From Agrostemma githago (taxonomy: Eukaryota > Streptophyta > Magnoliopsida > Caryophyllales > Caryophyllaceae), in contig OY288259.1 in the NCBI GenBank assembly GCA_958450325.1, positions 29,878,734 to 29,942,733 on the forward strand: DNA of 64,000 nt, given 5' to 3'. The notes below the pieces were generated by a model. That model was not told the origin of the DNA, searched no databases, and worked only from the letters and a program-made list of their open reading frames with translations. A program made the position numbers and the translations under genes. Positions 11,238 to 23,563 of this stretch are shown here, one piece after another. How positions within the stretch are numbered: position 1 is the first letter of the stretch; each line of letters starts with the position of its first letter.

Positions 11238-14200
11238 TTGTGGGTTTTTGGAACGTGAGAGGTATGAATAAAAGGCAGAAACAAAATGATATTAATAATT
11301 TTCTGCTGAGTAATAAAGTAGGAGTATTTGCTTTGTTAGAAACTAAAATAAAACCTAATAAGCAACATCAGGCTATGCAAATTTTCAATAATTGGAGTAT
11401 TAGTACTAATTCTCATACTCATCACGGTGGGAGAATTTGGATTGGATGGAATCCTACTGAGTATGTGGTTAATATCCTGGAGTATGATCCGCAATATGTG
11501 CATCTAGATGTTCAGGTTCTATCCAGTAATGAGAGGGTTCAGTTGACAATGGTATATGCATTCAACGGGCTGTCTGAGCGAGAAGGTTTATGGCATAACA
11601 TTAAGCGGTTAGCTGATGGAATGTCAGGCGCATGGGCGGTGTGTGGAGATTTTAATTGTGTTCTTTGCCCGGATGAGAGATTGGGGGGAAGCTTCAGTCA
11701 GGCTGAGGCAACCCCGTTTCAGGACTGCATTATTTATAGTGAACTGGTGGACTGCCCTGCAGTAGGCGCTTATTACACATGGTCCAATAAACAGAAACTG
11801 GAAGATAGGGTCTATTCTAGACTTGATAGGGTCTTGATTAATCATGAATGTGAGGTCAATTTTCCTGAGATGCAAGCTGAGTTTATGCCGGAGGGGCTCT
11901 TTGATCATACACCTTGTATCATTAGGAGTGGAGTGACTCAAGTGCGGAGGAAAAGCTCATTCAAATTTGCAAATATGTGGTGCATTTCTCCACAGTTCAA
12001 AGAGGTGATTTCTCAAAATTGGAACATCAACATCTATGGGACTAAGATGTATGCCTTGGTACGCAAACTGAAAGCCATGAAGAAGCCTCTTAAAAGTTTG
12101 AATAGATCCCAATTTTCAGATATAGAGCGGACAGCAGACATTGCTGGAACGAAGTTGTTGAACTGTCAACAGGCTTTGAGGAATGATTGGGGTAATTTAC
12201 AGCTGTTACAGGAGGAATACGATGCTCACAAATAGTTTCAAATACTGAATCAGCAGTGCTACTCGTTCCTTAGACAAAAAGCCAAGGCTCATTGGATGAA
12301 GGATGGAGATGCTAATACTTCTTACATCCATGGGGTGTTGAGAGCTCGAAGATCTTTCAATCTAGTGAACCAAATTGAAGATAAAGGCGGGACAGTACAC
12401 TCTGATTCAGTAGGAATTCAACGCATTTTCTTGGAATTTTATAAGGAGCTACTAGGAACAAACCAACCTACTGCAGCGGTTTCAGGAATTGTTATGCAGG
12501 AGGGTCAGCTGTGCAATGAACAACATGCCTCTAAACTGATGTCTCCTATTTCTAATGAGGAAATCAAAGCTGTTTTGTTTAGTATACCCAATGATAAGGC
12601 TCCAGGACCTGACAGATATTCGAGTCAGTTTGTAATTGCTGCAGTCCATGAGTTTTTCAGGTCAGGAAAATTGCTGAAGCAGTTAAATGCGACAACTCTG
12701 ACTCTTATTCCAAAGACAGCTAGACCTAAAACTGTTGCTCAGTTTCGCCCGATTGCCTGTTGTAATATCATTTACAAAGTCATATCCAAATTATTATGCA
12801 ATAGGTTGGCAGAGGTTCTTCCGGAGATCATTTCTCCGACTCAGGGGGGGATTCATCCAAGGTCGAAGTATATTGGAGAACATTCTTATTTGCCAAGACC
12901 TTATCAGATTATATGGTCGGAAATCAGTCTCACCTAGATGTATTTTCAAGATCGATTTACAGAAGGCATACGATACCATTGAGTGGGAATTCCTAACTCA
13001 AATGTTGAATGCGCTGAACTCTCCTGCTACGTTCACTAAGCTTATTCTGGAATGCGTGACTTCTGCTACGTTTTCCCTCAGCCTTAACGGTGAATCTTTT
13101 GGTTTCTTCCCCGGAAAAAGAGGACTTAGACAAGGTGATCCTCTGTCGCCGCTCTTATTCACCATTTGTATGGAATACCTAACGAGGCTCCTCAAGTTCA
13201 CAACTCGGAACATGAAATTCAGATTTCATCCTCTTTGCAGCCGCATGAATTTGATGAGTTTAATGTTTGCCGATGACTTACTCATGTTTAGCAAAGGATA
13301 TATTGATTCTATTATGGTTCTTCTACGAACATTTGCCACCTTCTCCTCTGCCTCAGGCTTAAAAATGAGTCCAGGAAAGACGAATGTTTAATTCAATGGC
13401 GTCTCCGATGATGTGAGGGCGGATATTATTCAGATTTCAGGGTGTGTGGAAGGTTCATTGCCTTTCAGGTATCTTGGAGTCCCGATTAAACCGACCAAAC
13501 TAAATGCTAAAGATTGCAGGCCGCTTATTGATAAGGTAATGGAAAGAATTAGAGCGTTGGGCACTAAAAAATTATCATATGCTGGTCGACTTGTTTTGGT
13601 TAAGGCCGTCCTGAAGTCGTTACATAATTACTGGGCATCCATTTTCATCTTGCCTTCAGCTATCATTAAGAAAATTGAGGCTCTCTGTAGGAACTTTCTC
13701 TGGGACGGTGGGACGGAGTATAAAAGATCCCCTCCTGTTTCCTGGGATAAGGCCTGCAAGCCCATTACGGAGGGAGGACTTGGCATTAAAGATGATAAAA
13801 TATGGAATAAAGCGGCGATAGGGAAGCTTGCTTGGTGTATTCATAGGAAACCGGAGAAGTTGTGGACAAAATGGGTTAGTCACATATATTTGAAAGGAAG
13901 GGATTGGTTGACTTATTTATCGCCCAATGATGTTCCGTGGACTTGGAAAAGGATTTGTAAAACCAAAGAGGAGATTAAACATTGTGCTAAAATTTGGAAT
14001 CTAGGTTCGACGCAGGATTATTCCATCAGCAGGGCCTATGATTGCTTGAGAGTGGTGGCTGAGAAGGTGAATTGGACGTATCTAGTATGGAATGATTGGA
14101 CAGTGTCTAAACACAAGTTCGTGAATTGGATATATCAACATGGGGCCATGAATACAAAAGCGAAGTTATTCAGGCTAGGAGTGGTGCAAGAGGAAACATG

Positions 14201-14564
14201 CTGTTTGTGTGGGACGAGTAGGGAGACACTGGAGCATTTGTTCTTTAATTGCAGGTATAGCTCGCAGCTGTTGGGGCTGATTAATGAATGGATGAAGATT
14301 AAAATTCCTGCAAATGACCCGAATGCGTGGAGACTTGCAAGAAGAGGAATGAAGCTAAGGAGGGGATTGATTAATGGAGTTACAAATGCAATTATCTATC
14401 ACATTTGGACTCAAAGGAACAAGGCTAGAGTTGAGCAAGAGATTGTGAGACCGGAAACTGTGATGAAAATGGTCAAGGAGGAGCTTAGATTAAAGTTGAA
14501 TACTTCCTGTAAAAACTTAGAATCTAGCAAAGACAAGGAATGGATAATTACCCTGATGATGTAA
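11234..14564 (+). pseudogene. LINE-B ORF2: endonuclease, reverse transcriptase, zf-RVT, with lesions
   Basis: The start is set by the ATGA overlap with ORF1. The APE-type endonuclease is complete: GFWNVRGMN, LLETKIK, GGRIWIGW, VYAFNG, GDFNCVL, YTWSNKQ, SRLDRVLIN, GLFDHTPC (about 11234-11920). The RT has its catalytic FADD box at 13266-13277 and the GLRQGDPLSPLLF block near 13120. A zf-RVT domain (CCLCGTSRETLEHLFFNC) is near 14200-14255. No RNase H domain follows. Lesions: in-frame TAG at 12233-12235; an apparent ten-residue deletion after KAPGPD near 12615-12630, with G to R in the motif; one extra G in the G-run at about 12843-12849 causing a frameshift; TAA at 13389-13391. The stop at 14562-14564 matches the ends of the other copies. 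The protein cannot be made intact, although the endonuclease segment could be. Confidence 0.9.
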
Positions 14565-16240
14565 TGAAGGTTTACCCTTCAACAAATTTGTCACCGTTAT
14601 TAATATAATTTTTACATTTCACCAAAAAAAAAGATTTGAGTTTTAACGAGTTAAATAGAACGGACTTACCTATTTTTAGGGACTTCATCAAGAATGACAA
14701 GTTATGTTTTAAGTTATAAGTTGTTAAAATCCGGGACACATTATCAAATGGTTGTCATTTGAGAATTAAAAATTTTGATTAACAAAGATTTTGTTAAAAG
14801 CCAAGTATTTTAAGATTTTGTTAAATGGTCAAGACCTTGGTTTCTTTAAAATTATATTTAAAAGTCAAATGTCACTTTTCGTAGCATTTTGTAAAATGAA
14901 CATTTTTAAACGATTTTATACACACATCTTCTCTCTTTATATTTAAATCACATTTTGGTATTTTGGGTTATAGTCAGCTAAATGAACTAATTTAAGGACA
15001 ATTTCTAATTAATTGACTACTCAAGGGACTTTCCCTTAGTTAGGTTGATTAAAACTGGGTTAAAATCCGTTAAAGAATCATAATAATCATGTAACTTATT
15101 AACCAAGTTCGTTAGCCAAATCCCGGCCTACGAATAGGGACAACCTATAAGGAGACCTTTATTTGACTACGTGCTACTTGGCTATTTTATTGTTACTCCG
15201 TATCTAATTTCAAGAAAAGGAAATTTTTATGGAATTCGAGTTGGATAACACATAATATTTTAAAAATTATATTTCAAAAGATTGTATATTTTATTGGGCA
15301 TTTTTAGGACTTTATTCGAAATCTCATTGAGCGGGAAAGCAGGTTGTCTCTATTGTGTACGAGATAACTTGGAAGAATAGTGCTTAGCTTAACCATATAA
15401 AACCGTCCGTAGCATACGAAGGGTCTTTGGCTGTGCTGACAGTGACCCGAGAGTAGGCGGGAGTGTGGCCATACTTTAGGTGGGGACCTGATCAGTCCCG
15501 TACGTGTTAGGTGGATCGCACCCGGGTTTCCGTGAGTCGAGGATTGGAGCGTGGCTGCGGGGATAACCAGCCGGGTGGTGAGTAGTCCATGGTGCGGGTA
15601 ACAACCCCACGTACCGGCATTCGACCCTGGAGATGAGAGGACGAATTTTGTTTTAAACGGGTTTATGTCACCACGGTAAACATGGGTAATAATGTAAGCC
15701 CCTGGTATCGGTGTGATTGGCGGTATATTATTATTGTACAAGTATCAAGTATGAAAGTTATTCGGAACTTGTACAATAATTGGCCGGTATATCGTGATAA
15801 AACTTTTAAAAAAAATAATAATACGGCACTTAAAACATTTCTTACGATTTCTAAAAGTTATGTGTTATCGGTTGTGCTTTTATGTACTGTTATTTTATCT
15901 ATACTTGTTTTAATATTTTATTCATATTAAATTTTGATAATTTACCCACCTGACGATTTGTTTTTCTATGAAATTATTTTAAAAATATTTTAATCGTCAG
16001 ATTAAGGGAGACTGACCATTCCTCAGACGGGCAAGGTTGGAGATAGCTCAAGATGGAATTCAAATGTATTTCTATTTCTTCATAAATGGTTACTATTAAA
16101 TGTAATATTTAAGTACTTTCATAATTATTGTAAAGTAATCGAATTAGTTGAGATTAGTAATGACTCGGATATGCATCATGACTTCCGCTGTTTCCTATTA
16201 TAGACTTATTTATAAAGTCGGGAAAATCCGGGTCGTTACA

Positions 16241-16668
16241 CCTCATAGTTTCACATATCTAGCAATAAATTTATTTCATTGTAATTTTCCTAAATTCACA
16301 AAATCGCAATTTCAGTAATACATTTCTAACACAATAACACATAATAATTTAACAAATAACTCAAATCAAGTCATTAAATGACTTTTGAAGGCTTGTACTA
16401 ATTTGTAGTTTACAAAATTTTAAATATATGAGTGTAATGACGGAAAAATATTGTAAATTCTACCATCCGTAAATATTACAGAGTACATTAGTTATCACTT
16501 AAACTGTGTAATAAAATAGTTTCTCGTGCAAATAAAAAAATTCGGTCATTTGTATAAATAATTATTCGTAATAATGATCCTTACATTTTTGAAGACGTGC
16601 TTTAAAAAGTTAAGAAAATATATGAAATTTTGTAATTAAAATAATGCACGGAGTATGTATTAAGGTTA
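16241..16668. other. hAT interior, AT-rich, no gene
   Basis: This continues the hAT transposon after the solo LTR. It is AT-rich and non-coding, with no recognisable internal signal. Confidence 0.6.
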
Positions 16669-16670
16669 TA

Positions 16671-16849
16671 CTCCCTCCGAGTTTAAGATATGAGGGTGTA
16701 AAAATATGGGGTGTAAAAATAAAGAAGGAAGAGAGAGAAAAGAATGACTAAATAAGAGTCACATATTTATGGCTTAAATAGGAAAGAGAAAACAAATAAT
16801 GACTCAGCCCAAAAGGGAAAGACGGAACATAAGTCAGACTCAGAGAGAG
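16671..16849. mobile_element. Stowaway-like MITE, 179 bp
   Basis: The left end CTCCCTCCGAGTTTAAGATA and the reverse complement of the right end CTCTCTCTGAGTCTGACTTA are imperfect terminal inverted repeats. A TA dinucleotide flanks both sides (16669-16670, 16850-16851). The CTCCCTCCG start and TA target are hallmarks of Stowaway (Tc1/mariner) MITEs. It lies within the hAT remnant. Confidence 0.82.
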
Positions 16850-16874
16850 TATAGTTCAAAATGGGTATTAATTT

Positions 16875-17079
16875 ATTAAATACGAGTACATTTTTATTCT
16901 AAAAAATGAGACCGTGTATGAAAATGGAAAGGAAAATTGGGTACAAAATAAATATAAATTGAGTAATTTTTTTATAATGGAGTATATTTCAGCATGCGTA
17001 TTAAATACGAGTATACTTCTATTCTCAAAAAAGAGACCATGTATGAAAATCGGAAGAATAATTGGGTACAAAATAAATA
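16875..17079. repeat. Two direct ~79-bp repeats
   Basis: Copies at 16875-16953 and 17000-17079 share an ATTAAATACGAGTA start and a TTGGGTACAAAATAAAT end, at roughly 80-85 percent identity by eye. They lie 125 bp apart in the hAT interior and are not coding. Confidence 0.75.
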
Positions 17080-17089
17080 AAATGTACGA

Positions 17090-17150
17090 GCTAGGTCTTG
17101 ATCCCTAGACCTCCTGTGTAAAAGGCCCACATCTTAACCACTACACCAAA
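17090..17150 (-). other. tRNA-like (SINE-like) segment with A- and B-box-like motifs
   Basis: On the minus strand, TGGTGTAGTGGTTA (17148-17135) matches a tRNA A box, and GGGATCAAGACC (17105-17094) resembles a B box. The ~30-bp spacing fits an internal RNA polymerase III promoter. The region does not fold into an intact tRNA cloverleaf that I can see, and has no clear SINE tail, so it is called only tRNA-like. It may be a SINE relic or a pol III-like segment carried by the hAT. Confidence 0.4.
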
Positions 17151-17187
17151 GATAGAATCTATTGAAGTTCTTAACCAAATACCTATT

Positions 17188-19566
17188 TGTAGATACCCAC
17201 ATTTTGACTGCCAGGTGTCTATAGCAGTTTCCGACAAACACCCGATGATGATCGGACGCAAACGTGCTTTAAATACTCAGAAACGGGCTCAAAATCATTG
17301 GCATTTGGCTTGGGCTTTTTACGGAGTACATATCTCACAAAACCAACCTCAAAATCAGGCCCAGTGGGTCGTTTCGAGTCAAATAAGACTAATTTGGGTC
17401 GATTCCGACACCAGGGGTAAAACCGTCTTTTAGCGACCGAGTCAAAACCCGGTCAAAGATTTTCCCGAGACACGTGAGTCAGCCGTGACACCTCACACGG
17501 CTGATTCATACTCCAATACTACAAAAATCATCTTCAAAAAATATTAAACAAATCCGTTTAAGGATGGAATTCGATCTCAAGTAGGAATCCTATCCGAAAA
17601 CCGATTCAAACACCCGACCGAGTGCAAACACTCGGCCGAGCAGCCCTCTACCAGCCGGTTCCCTTTCTTCCTTCACAAGAAAACGGAATACTCATTCCTT
17701 TCGAATTCTTACGTTTCCTATCTTAAACGGTAGTTCAAACTCTCCTAGCCAAGGTCGGGAACTCCCTATAAATAGCCCCTTGCACACACACTTTTCGAAG
17801 ACGTCTACAACATCAATTATTCTCATACACTCATAACATCAAATATAGAAATCGACATCCGTACACACACATTCATACAAGCATAAAAACTAGGCACCGA
17901 GGAACCGATATCTCGTTCTAAACCCGAAGGAAATCCGGCCCTATACCCGACACCCTTCACGACCAAACCGAACCACCATAACTCACCGACATCTACTCGA
18001 CGCTCTTGTACCCAAGCCACGTCCCGACGAGCCCCGATCCGAGTAAACAGAAGCATGTAGGTTGAGGGTGTAACAAAACCCAATTTCTCTTCTTCTTCCC
18101 TTCTCCTCCTCGTCGTTCGTTTTTCTATTACGGGTCATTCGTCGTTTTTTTATTTTATTTTCTAATATCGATATTATTAAAAACTACTTTCATATATCGA
18201 ACATTCTTAAAAATATGATGTCGATTCTCTATAATCGAATATTGTATTAAAAGAATTAAATTAAATCTCGACGACATTAAAAATCGTTACATCTTTTTTT
18301 TCGTTCAAACTTTTTTTTACAATTTTTTTTTCTAATTCATTCCGAATACTCGATTTCATAATCGAATATCGGGTACGACGAATATCGAAAACATAAAATC
18401 GATTATAAATTAATTCATATTTTGTACGCGATCTATCAAAATTAGCAATTTCGAACAAAAAAATAAAATCGGACAGACCCGCACGCGAGTCGCGCCACTC
18501 CCAGGCGACACGCGCACGTGCCTGAAACCCGAGTCCCTATTTTTAGCTTTTTTCGTTCGTATTATTTTATTATTCTACGAAACGATTTCTAAAATTTATA
18601 TCTTTTTTTAAACTATTCCGTATATTTGATATTGATTTCGTAGTCAATTATCGAATATAACGAATATCGAAAATATTAGATCGAGTGCAAATTATGCGAT
18701 ATTTGTACGCGATTTAATAAAAGCATCGAATCTTCGAAAATCGTCTTCAAAAACAGACCGACACGCGAGTCGCCGGCACCCCCAGGCGAGCCGCGCGGCC
18801 GGCTGCCACGACGCGCCTTCTTTCCTTTTTTTATTATTTTTCGAACTTCGTTTTTTATACAAATCAGCGTTTTCAACAATACTTTTCAGATTTCGATTAA
18901 TATTTATTTTCTCGATCTCGTATATTTATTTGCTATATTATTTTTACAAATCGATACTAACTCGTTTGTTTATTTTGTAGCAAATTCACATCTTTTTCAA
19001 CTTTTGTTTTATTATACTAAAACGAATCTCACATGCTAAATTCAACTTTGACGTTAAGTTTTCATGCATTAAATCGACTTAGCAACCCATTCAATTCCTC
19101 GCATGTTTAGGAAAACAATGTTTGCATACCATTCATCGTATTACTAACGCGCGTATTAAAAAGTCATTCGATATCCTAGTAGAGGCCGCTAATGTGCGGG
19201 CGGGGTTGGGTGTTCTTAGTGAACTTCCCAACACGTACCCTCACCCCTTACTCAGAACCGTGGTTTCCGGATGTCCGAATCCATTGGCAACGAGAATCAT
19301 TCAATATACGATTAACCGATCAAGTCGGCATCGGTATCGAACTGCAAAGGGACGAGCCCAATAAACTCTGACATCGGAAATGGGCCGTATTTTGTATACG
19401 GCCCACTACGACATAGAGTGTGCTCGAACGGTTCCGAATAACCACAAAATTCGGTGGCGACTCCTACTTCGATTTAAATTTCAATTTGACCATCTCATAT
19501 GAAGATTCATTCGCCTCCCCAAACCCGCGCGTGGCCGCGTCGGGGTGGACCTATGTCATGTCCACA
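17188..19566 (+). repeat. 5' LTR of the Ogre-like element
   Basis: It is 2.4 kb, starts TGTAGATACCCACATTTTG and ends CATGTCCACA. A promoter TATA box lies at 17767-17774. Downstream of it are T-rich, CG-containing stretches. Open frames in both orientations are repeated in the 3' LTR and have no protein resemblance. The first 470 bp differ from the 3' LTR copy at only one base. Confidence 0.9.
17767..17774 (+). promoter_or_regulatory. TATA box of the Ogre-like LTR promoter
   Basis: TATAAATA in the context CCCTATAAATAGCCCC, about 580 bp into the LTR. It is conserved in the 3' LTR (near 35465). Confidence 0.7.
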
Positions 19567-19569
19567 ATT

Positions 19570-19587
19570 TGGCGACTCCGCTGGGGA
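19570..19587 (+). other. Primer-binding site, tRNA-Arg type
   Basis: TGGCGACTCCGCTGGGGA begins three bases after the 5' LTR. This sequence is characteristic of Ogre elements, which prime minus-strand synthesis with tRNA-Arg. Confidence 0.85.
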
Positions 19588-22028
19588 GAGCTGATACGTT
19601 ACTGACCTTCGGCATCCTCAGGGTGAGACTCGAATAGAAATCGTTTGACTAGTACGATACGCGTTTTAGTTTTACGGTTCATGCATAACCCCATATTTTC
19701 CCGGGCCGATACTGGTGACCGACGTCCCACTATACTATCGATGTAGTCCAAATTGGATATGTCGAAGGTGTCCATTAGCCGATTCGTATGGGTTTTATGG
19801 CATGTTCTATGCTCAACTCGACTTAGGAAGTCCGCCCCGATTCTCGATAGGCTGTGTACACTGGTATAGACCCTTATAGACTGACCGAGACTTAGAATTA
19901 GAGCATACATGGTGTCGTTATACTGTTTCCATGACTACGTGCTACCTGATTTAAAAGTCGTTTTTCAAAAACCGTCTTTTTCAAAATTGCATCCTTTTCA
20001 AAATATCCAATTTTTAAAACCCAGGACATATACGGAATTTAGGATCCACGATTTTACTCAAAATAGCCTATTTTTAGACGGTATTATGCCCATTTCAAAA
20101 CTCGAAAATATTTTCGAACTTTCAAACCCGTAACCCGGTCCACCTTTTCCGTTTTTCGAAGAAAGGGCCGGTTCTCCGAATTTTTCTTCGGGCTTTCAAA
20201 AATTCAATTTCAAAACCTTCCTCTTCTTAGGACTTCCCGTATTTAGCAGTGTCGGGTCGTGTGGTAAGTCGTCAAGTCTTCTAGCGTCGAAACTCCGTCG
20301 ATTTTATATCACGGATTTCCTCCCTATCCCAGTCCGCCTTATTTGACTAAGGCAAGGCCCACCTACGTAGGACATACTCCTACAAGGGTTGGCCCGTCTA
20401 CACAATCGAGTCCAAAGTCTGGGGAATTTATCACGTGAATCTCCTTTCAAACGGGACCGGCCCACACAGCCAGATCCTAAAGGAGGCCCACCTTTCACAA
20501 GTCACCCGTCTAGGAGTCTTTTCCGAGTCAACCTTTTACAAGGCATAGCCCTATAACAAAAGGTTTGTGACCCTTACGTCTAAGGGTCACTCGTCCGACA
20601 CTCGAGTCTTAACCAAATATTCGATCCCACTTGGGGACTACCCTTCATCAGAGCGGTCGATCACGATTGCTCTAAGGGTCATGTCTTACACGTGTCTCAC
20701 GTACCCCACTTTCGAGCCACTTAGATGACACACCATCTGAGTCCTATCTGAGTCCTTAGCCTCACTTGGGGGCTATTCTCCAACTAAGCGATTAATCATA
20801 GTCACCCCGAGAATCGCACCCTACACATTTGTCTTAGGAGAGTCTAACCCGAGTCAAACATGGTCGCCCCATTTTCGGACTCACCCTCGTGCAGCTTGAG
20901 TCTCATCGTCAAAGCCAGGGTCGTCCAGGTCAACGTTCGAGTATCCCGGTCCAAGAGTCTTTGTCGACCCGTCACTCCGGGCTGTGTCTAGTTTGACTCT
21001 CTCTCTTGCATTTGCACAAAGTCGAGTTTAGGCGAGTCGTGGCACTAGTCCTTTTCTCCAATCAGAGACCTTTCCAAAAAAGAAAAAACCAACCGAGCAT
21101 CCGAAAGTCCGGATTTGATTCGAGTCTAAGTCTAAGTCCGAGTCTAGGATTCCCTACATCCTCATTTCCAAATCAGAGTCAGAGTCATTTATATTCCGTC
21201 CTCCTTTTCAAAAATTCAATAAAATCAGCTTTTCTATTCCTCATATATATTTTCCTTATGTGTTTCCGAGAACATGATCAACAACATCATACACTGTGAG
21301 CACATGCACGTGACTATTACAGGCACATCTATAATGACTGCAGGAAATCGAGACCCGTGTTTTCCATTACCTGTTCCATGTCTGACATAGAAAGCCACAA
21401 AACTACACTTAGCAGGAGCGGTATCGAATCCAATGACGAATCTAGGTAGTCTCCTAGTTTGGGTTCAAGACGGGAGGCAAGCCCATTTCCCACAATAAAC
21501 ACCCCTCCGATAAGACTACCAACCCCTACCTTAGGTGTTAGTCTGACCAACAGGAAAAACAAAAAAAACTGGACAAAAAAAAAGCAAAAGTCCAAGAAAA
21601 AAAAAGCAAAAGGCCAAAACAAAAAAGCAGGTCATCATCAAAAAAGGCATCCACGACCAGAACGGTCAACACAAATGAAGATCCCATGACCGGGGCTAAG
21701 AGGTCAACCAACAAAAAATATTCAAATGACCATGGTCAACGGTCCACTCAAGATCAATACTCATACCATTCAATAAGGGAGAAACAATCAAGCTGGTCAA
21801 CTAACACCACATTTAGCCTTCCCACATTACAACCCTCAAGACCTTCCCGAGACCCAGGCTAAAGACAGCCCAGAATTTTGAGGATTCAAGCTCCATAGGA
21901 TACCCCTAACCATTAGGGCCAGACATGGAAACCAGATCCCGCATCATCAAACATATCCCGATCAAAGTTCGAGCCATTTTACTCGGCTTCCCCTTTACAT
22001 AACAAAATTCACAATCACCATACAAAGA
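19588..22028 (+). other. Ogre-like internal region, non-coding
   Basis: There are no reading frames of retroviral type. The sequence is rich in GAGTC-type words and in short polyA/T patches. A purine-rich stretch (about 21552-21632) encodes only low-complexity lysine runs. Confidence 0.65.
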
Positions 22029-22222
22029 CCCGAGATCAAAACTCGTCAAAGACCCGAGAGCAAAACTCGTCAAATCCCTTACCTAATCATACACAATCCC
22101 GAGAGCAAAACTCGTCAAATCCACGAGAGCAAAACTCGTTAAAATCCCCGAGAGCAAAACTCGTTAAAATCCCCGAGAGCAAAACTCGTTAAAATCCCCG
22201 AGATCAAAACTCGTTAAAATCC
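22029..22222. repeat. Tandem repeat, seven ~26-bp units
   Basis: Seven units carry the core CGAGAGCAAAACTCGT (variants CGAGATCAAAACTCGT), the last four at a regular 26-bp spacing ending in TTAAAATCCC. Each core is an inverted repeat (CGAG...CTCG). Internal tandem repeats are common in Tat/Ogre elements and can seed satellites. Spacers are neither unique nor of constant length, so this is not a CRISPR. Confidence 0.9.
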
Positions 22223-23549
22223 CATCCCAATTCTTCTCATTCAAACCAGTTACCAACCCCAAGCACGGGAATTCAACCTGCGGTTGACATAGAACATGCC
22301 CAAATAGTTCACACCACCTCTGGGGGCTATCCCGGAGAATGCTCACAGTCACAGGATCAATATCCTAACCATTCTAGCCCTTTGATCAAGACATCATTGG
22401 GAATGCACCTAGCCTACACCATTGCTATGGCTGGTTACACACAAAGTCCTATTAGACTAGGCACCATAATATATCTTTCAACACTGAACTACGGCATGGT
22501 TTGATTTCACTATACGTGAATACGTAGGCAACCTTTCAACAGAGGCACAACCACCCACATTGACACACATTAAAAAAGCGCCATCATTCCGGTCACGACA
22601 CCGTCATGTTCTCAGCAGCTAGCTTTGTCGTCCTGGTGGCTTCTCTTAGGCAGAAAGCTTCCATCCACTCACAAAATCCAGACAAAATCCACTCAAAAAA
22701 TCTAGCCTCCTTTCTATAGTGTGTCCTAGTACTCGGCTCAGTCGAAGACAAGAATCTGTCAGGACTCGAGGCAATACCCACTTTGGAAATGTACCCTAAA
22801 ATCAAAAATTCAGGAGAGCACTAGACTACAACAGTCTCATTACAGACAACTGCAACCCCGTATAGCATATCTATCCCACTTCAATGTTCGACCATGTTGC
22901 CACTCGTCTAGGCTACGGAATAGCGCAACTTAAGAGTCTTGTTAGGTGGCCCACCTCCCTACCGAGTCACGGTCCAACCCCTCGAGAGTCCAGTCGTGTC
23001 TGTCAACTCGTCCGGTCACGCCCAGCGTCGAGTCTGTCGATAGGTCTCTCTCTTCAAATTCTCATTTTTTAAAATTTGCAAAACTTAGCCATTTGAGAAA
23101 ACCCTTTTCGACAAGGTCAAATTTCGGTCTATTTAAATTGCAAATTTCTTTTCTACCCATTTCAGTTTTGAAAACCTATTTCCTAGCACGTAAGTTGCTT
23201 TCAGGACTTCGATTTCAAAACTAAGCAAAAATCATTTTTATTCCCCAGCGCGAGTCATACTTGTTTCACCTACATGTTGCATGCAAAATTTTATGTAACT
23301 TATACAGGTACAATTCAAGACCGCGCAATTCACATAACTCCCCACATATAGGCGCACCCTAGACTTATACGACAAGTCCGATTCCCCACAGAGTTAGCAT
23401 CGTCAACTCAGGTACATTTCTAGTCTCTGGCCGGCGGGCCCTCCACGCAGGTCTAATGGACCTTAAACGACCCGGCCAGAAGTCTGCCAGGTCTTAATCT
23501 TTGATTGGCCTGGTAGCTACCCTGACTTTCGCCTTGTCCAAGCCTCAGT
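22223..23549 (+). other. Ogre-like internal region, 3' part, non-coding
   Basis: There is no recognisable coding domain between the tandem repeat and the polypurine tract. Confidence 0.6.
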
Positions 23550-23563
23550 CAGAGTGGGGGCTC
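23550..23563 (+). other. Polypurine tract of the Ogre-like element
   Basis: CAGAGTGGGGGCTC lies immediately upstream of the 3' LTR start TGTAGACACCC. This is the position and composition expected of the plus-strand primer. Confidence 0.75.

Larger units (their letters stand above)
9821..14630 (+). mobile_element. LINE-B: full-length L1-type LINE, 4.8 kb
   Basis: It is flanked by a 14-bp TSD with one mismatch, AAGATTCGAGTTTT (9807-9820) and AAGATTTGAGTTTT (14631-14644). It contains a 5' UTR of about 136 bp, ORF1, ORF2, a short 3' UTR and an A-run ending at 14630. It splits the solo LTR at 8605-16240. It is the most complete reference copy of the LINE lineage that also contributes LINE-A, -C, -D and -E in this window. 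Confidence 0.93.
8605..16240 (+). mobile_element. Solo LTR, chromovirus-like, split by LINE-B
   Basis: The sequence starts TGTAACACCCCGTAATTTT (8605) and ends GGGTCGTTACA (16240), with TGTAAC/GTTACA as terminal inverted repeats. The flanking bases repeat CCTC (8601-8604, 16241-16244): a 4-bp match, or 5 bp if the terminal A is shared. With LINE-B and one TSD copy removed it is about 2.8 kb. No primer-binding site, polypurine tract, second LTR or coding domain exists between the ends, so it is a solo LTR left by LTR-LTR recombination. The length and the TGTAACACCCC start fit Tekay/Del-type chromovirus LTRs; the lineage is an inference. The LTR stretches 8605-9806 and 14645-16240 contain no genes. 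Confidence 0.75.

Noticed and set aside
15304..15741. 145-codon open frame on the minus strand
   Set aside because: It lies within the solo LTR, in its GC-richer part, and has no protein resemblance.
17090..17150. Functional tRNA gene
   Set aside because: A- and B-box-like motifs are present, but no acceptor stem or complete cloverleaf could be drawn.
22029..22222. Repeat array considered as CRISPR
   Set aside because: Units are nearly contiguous with no unique constant-length spacers, and the context is a plant retrotransposon.
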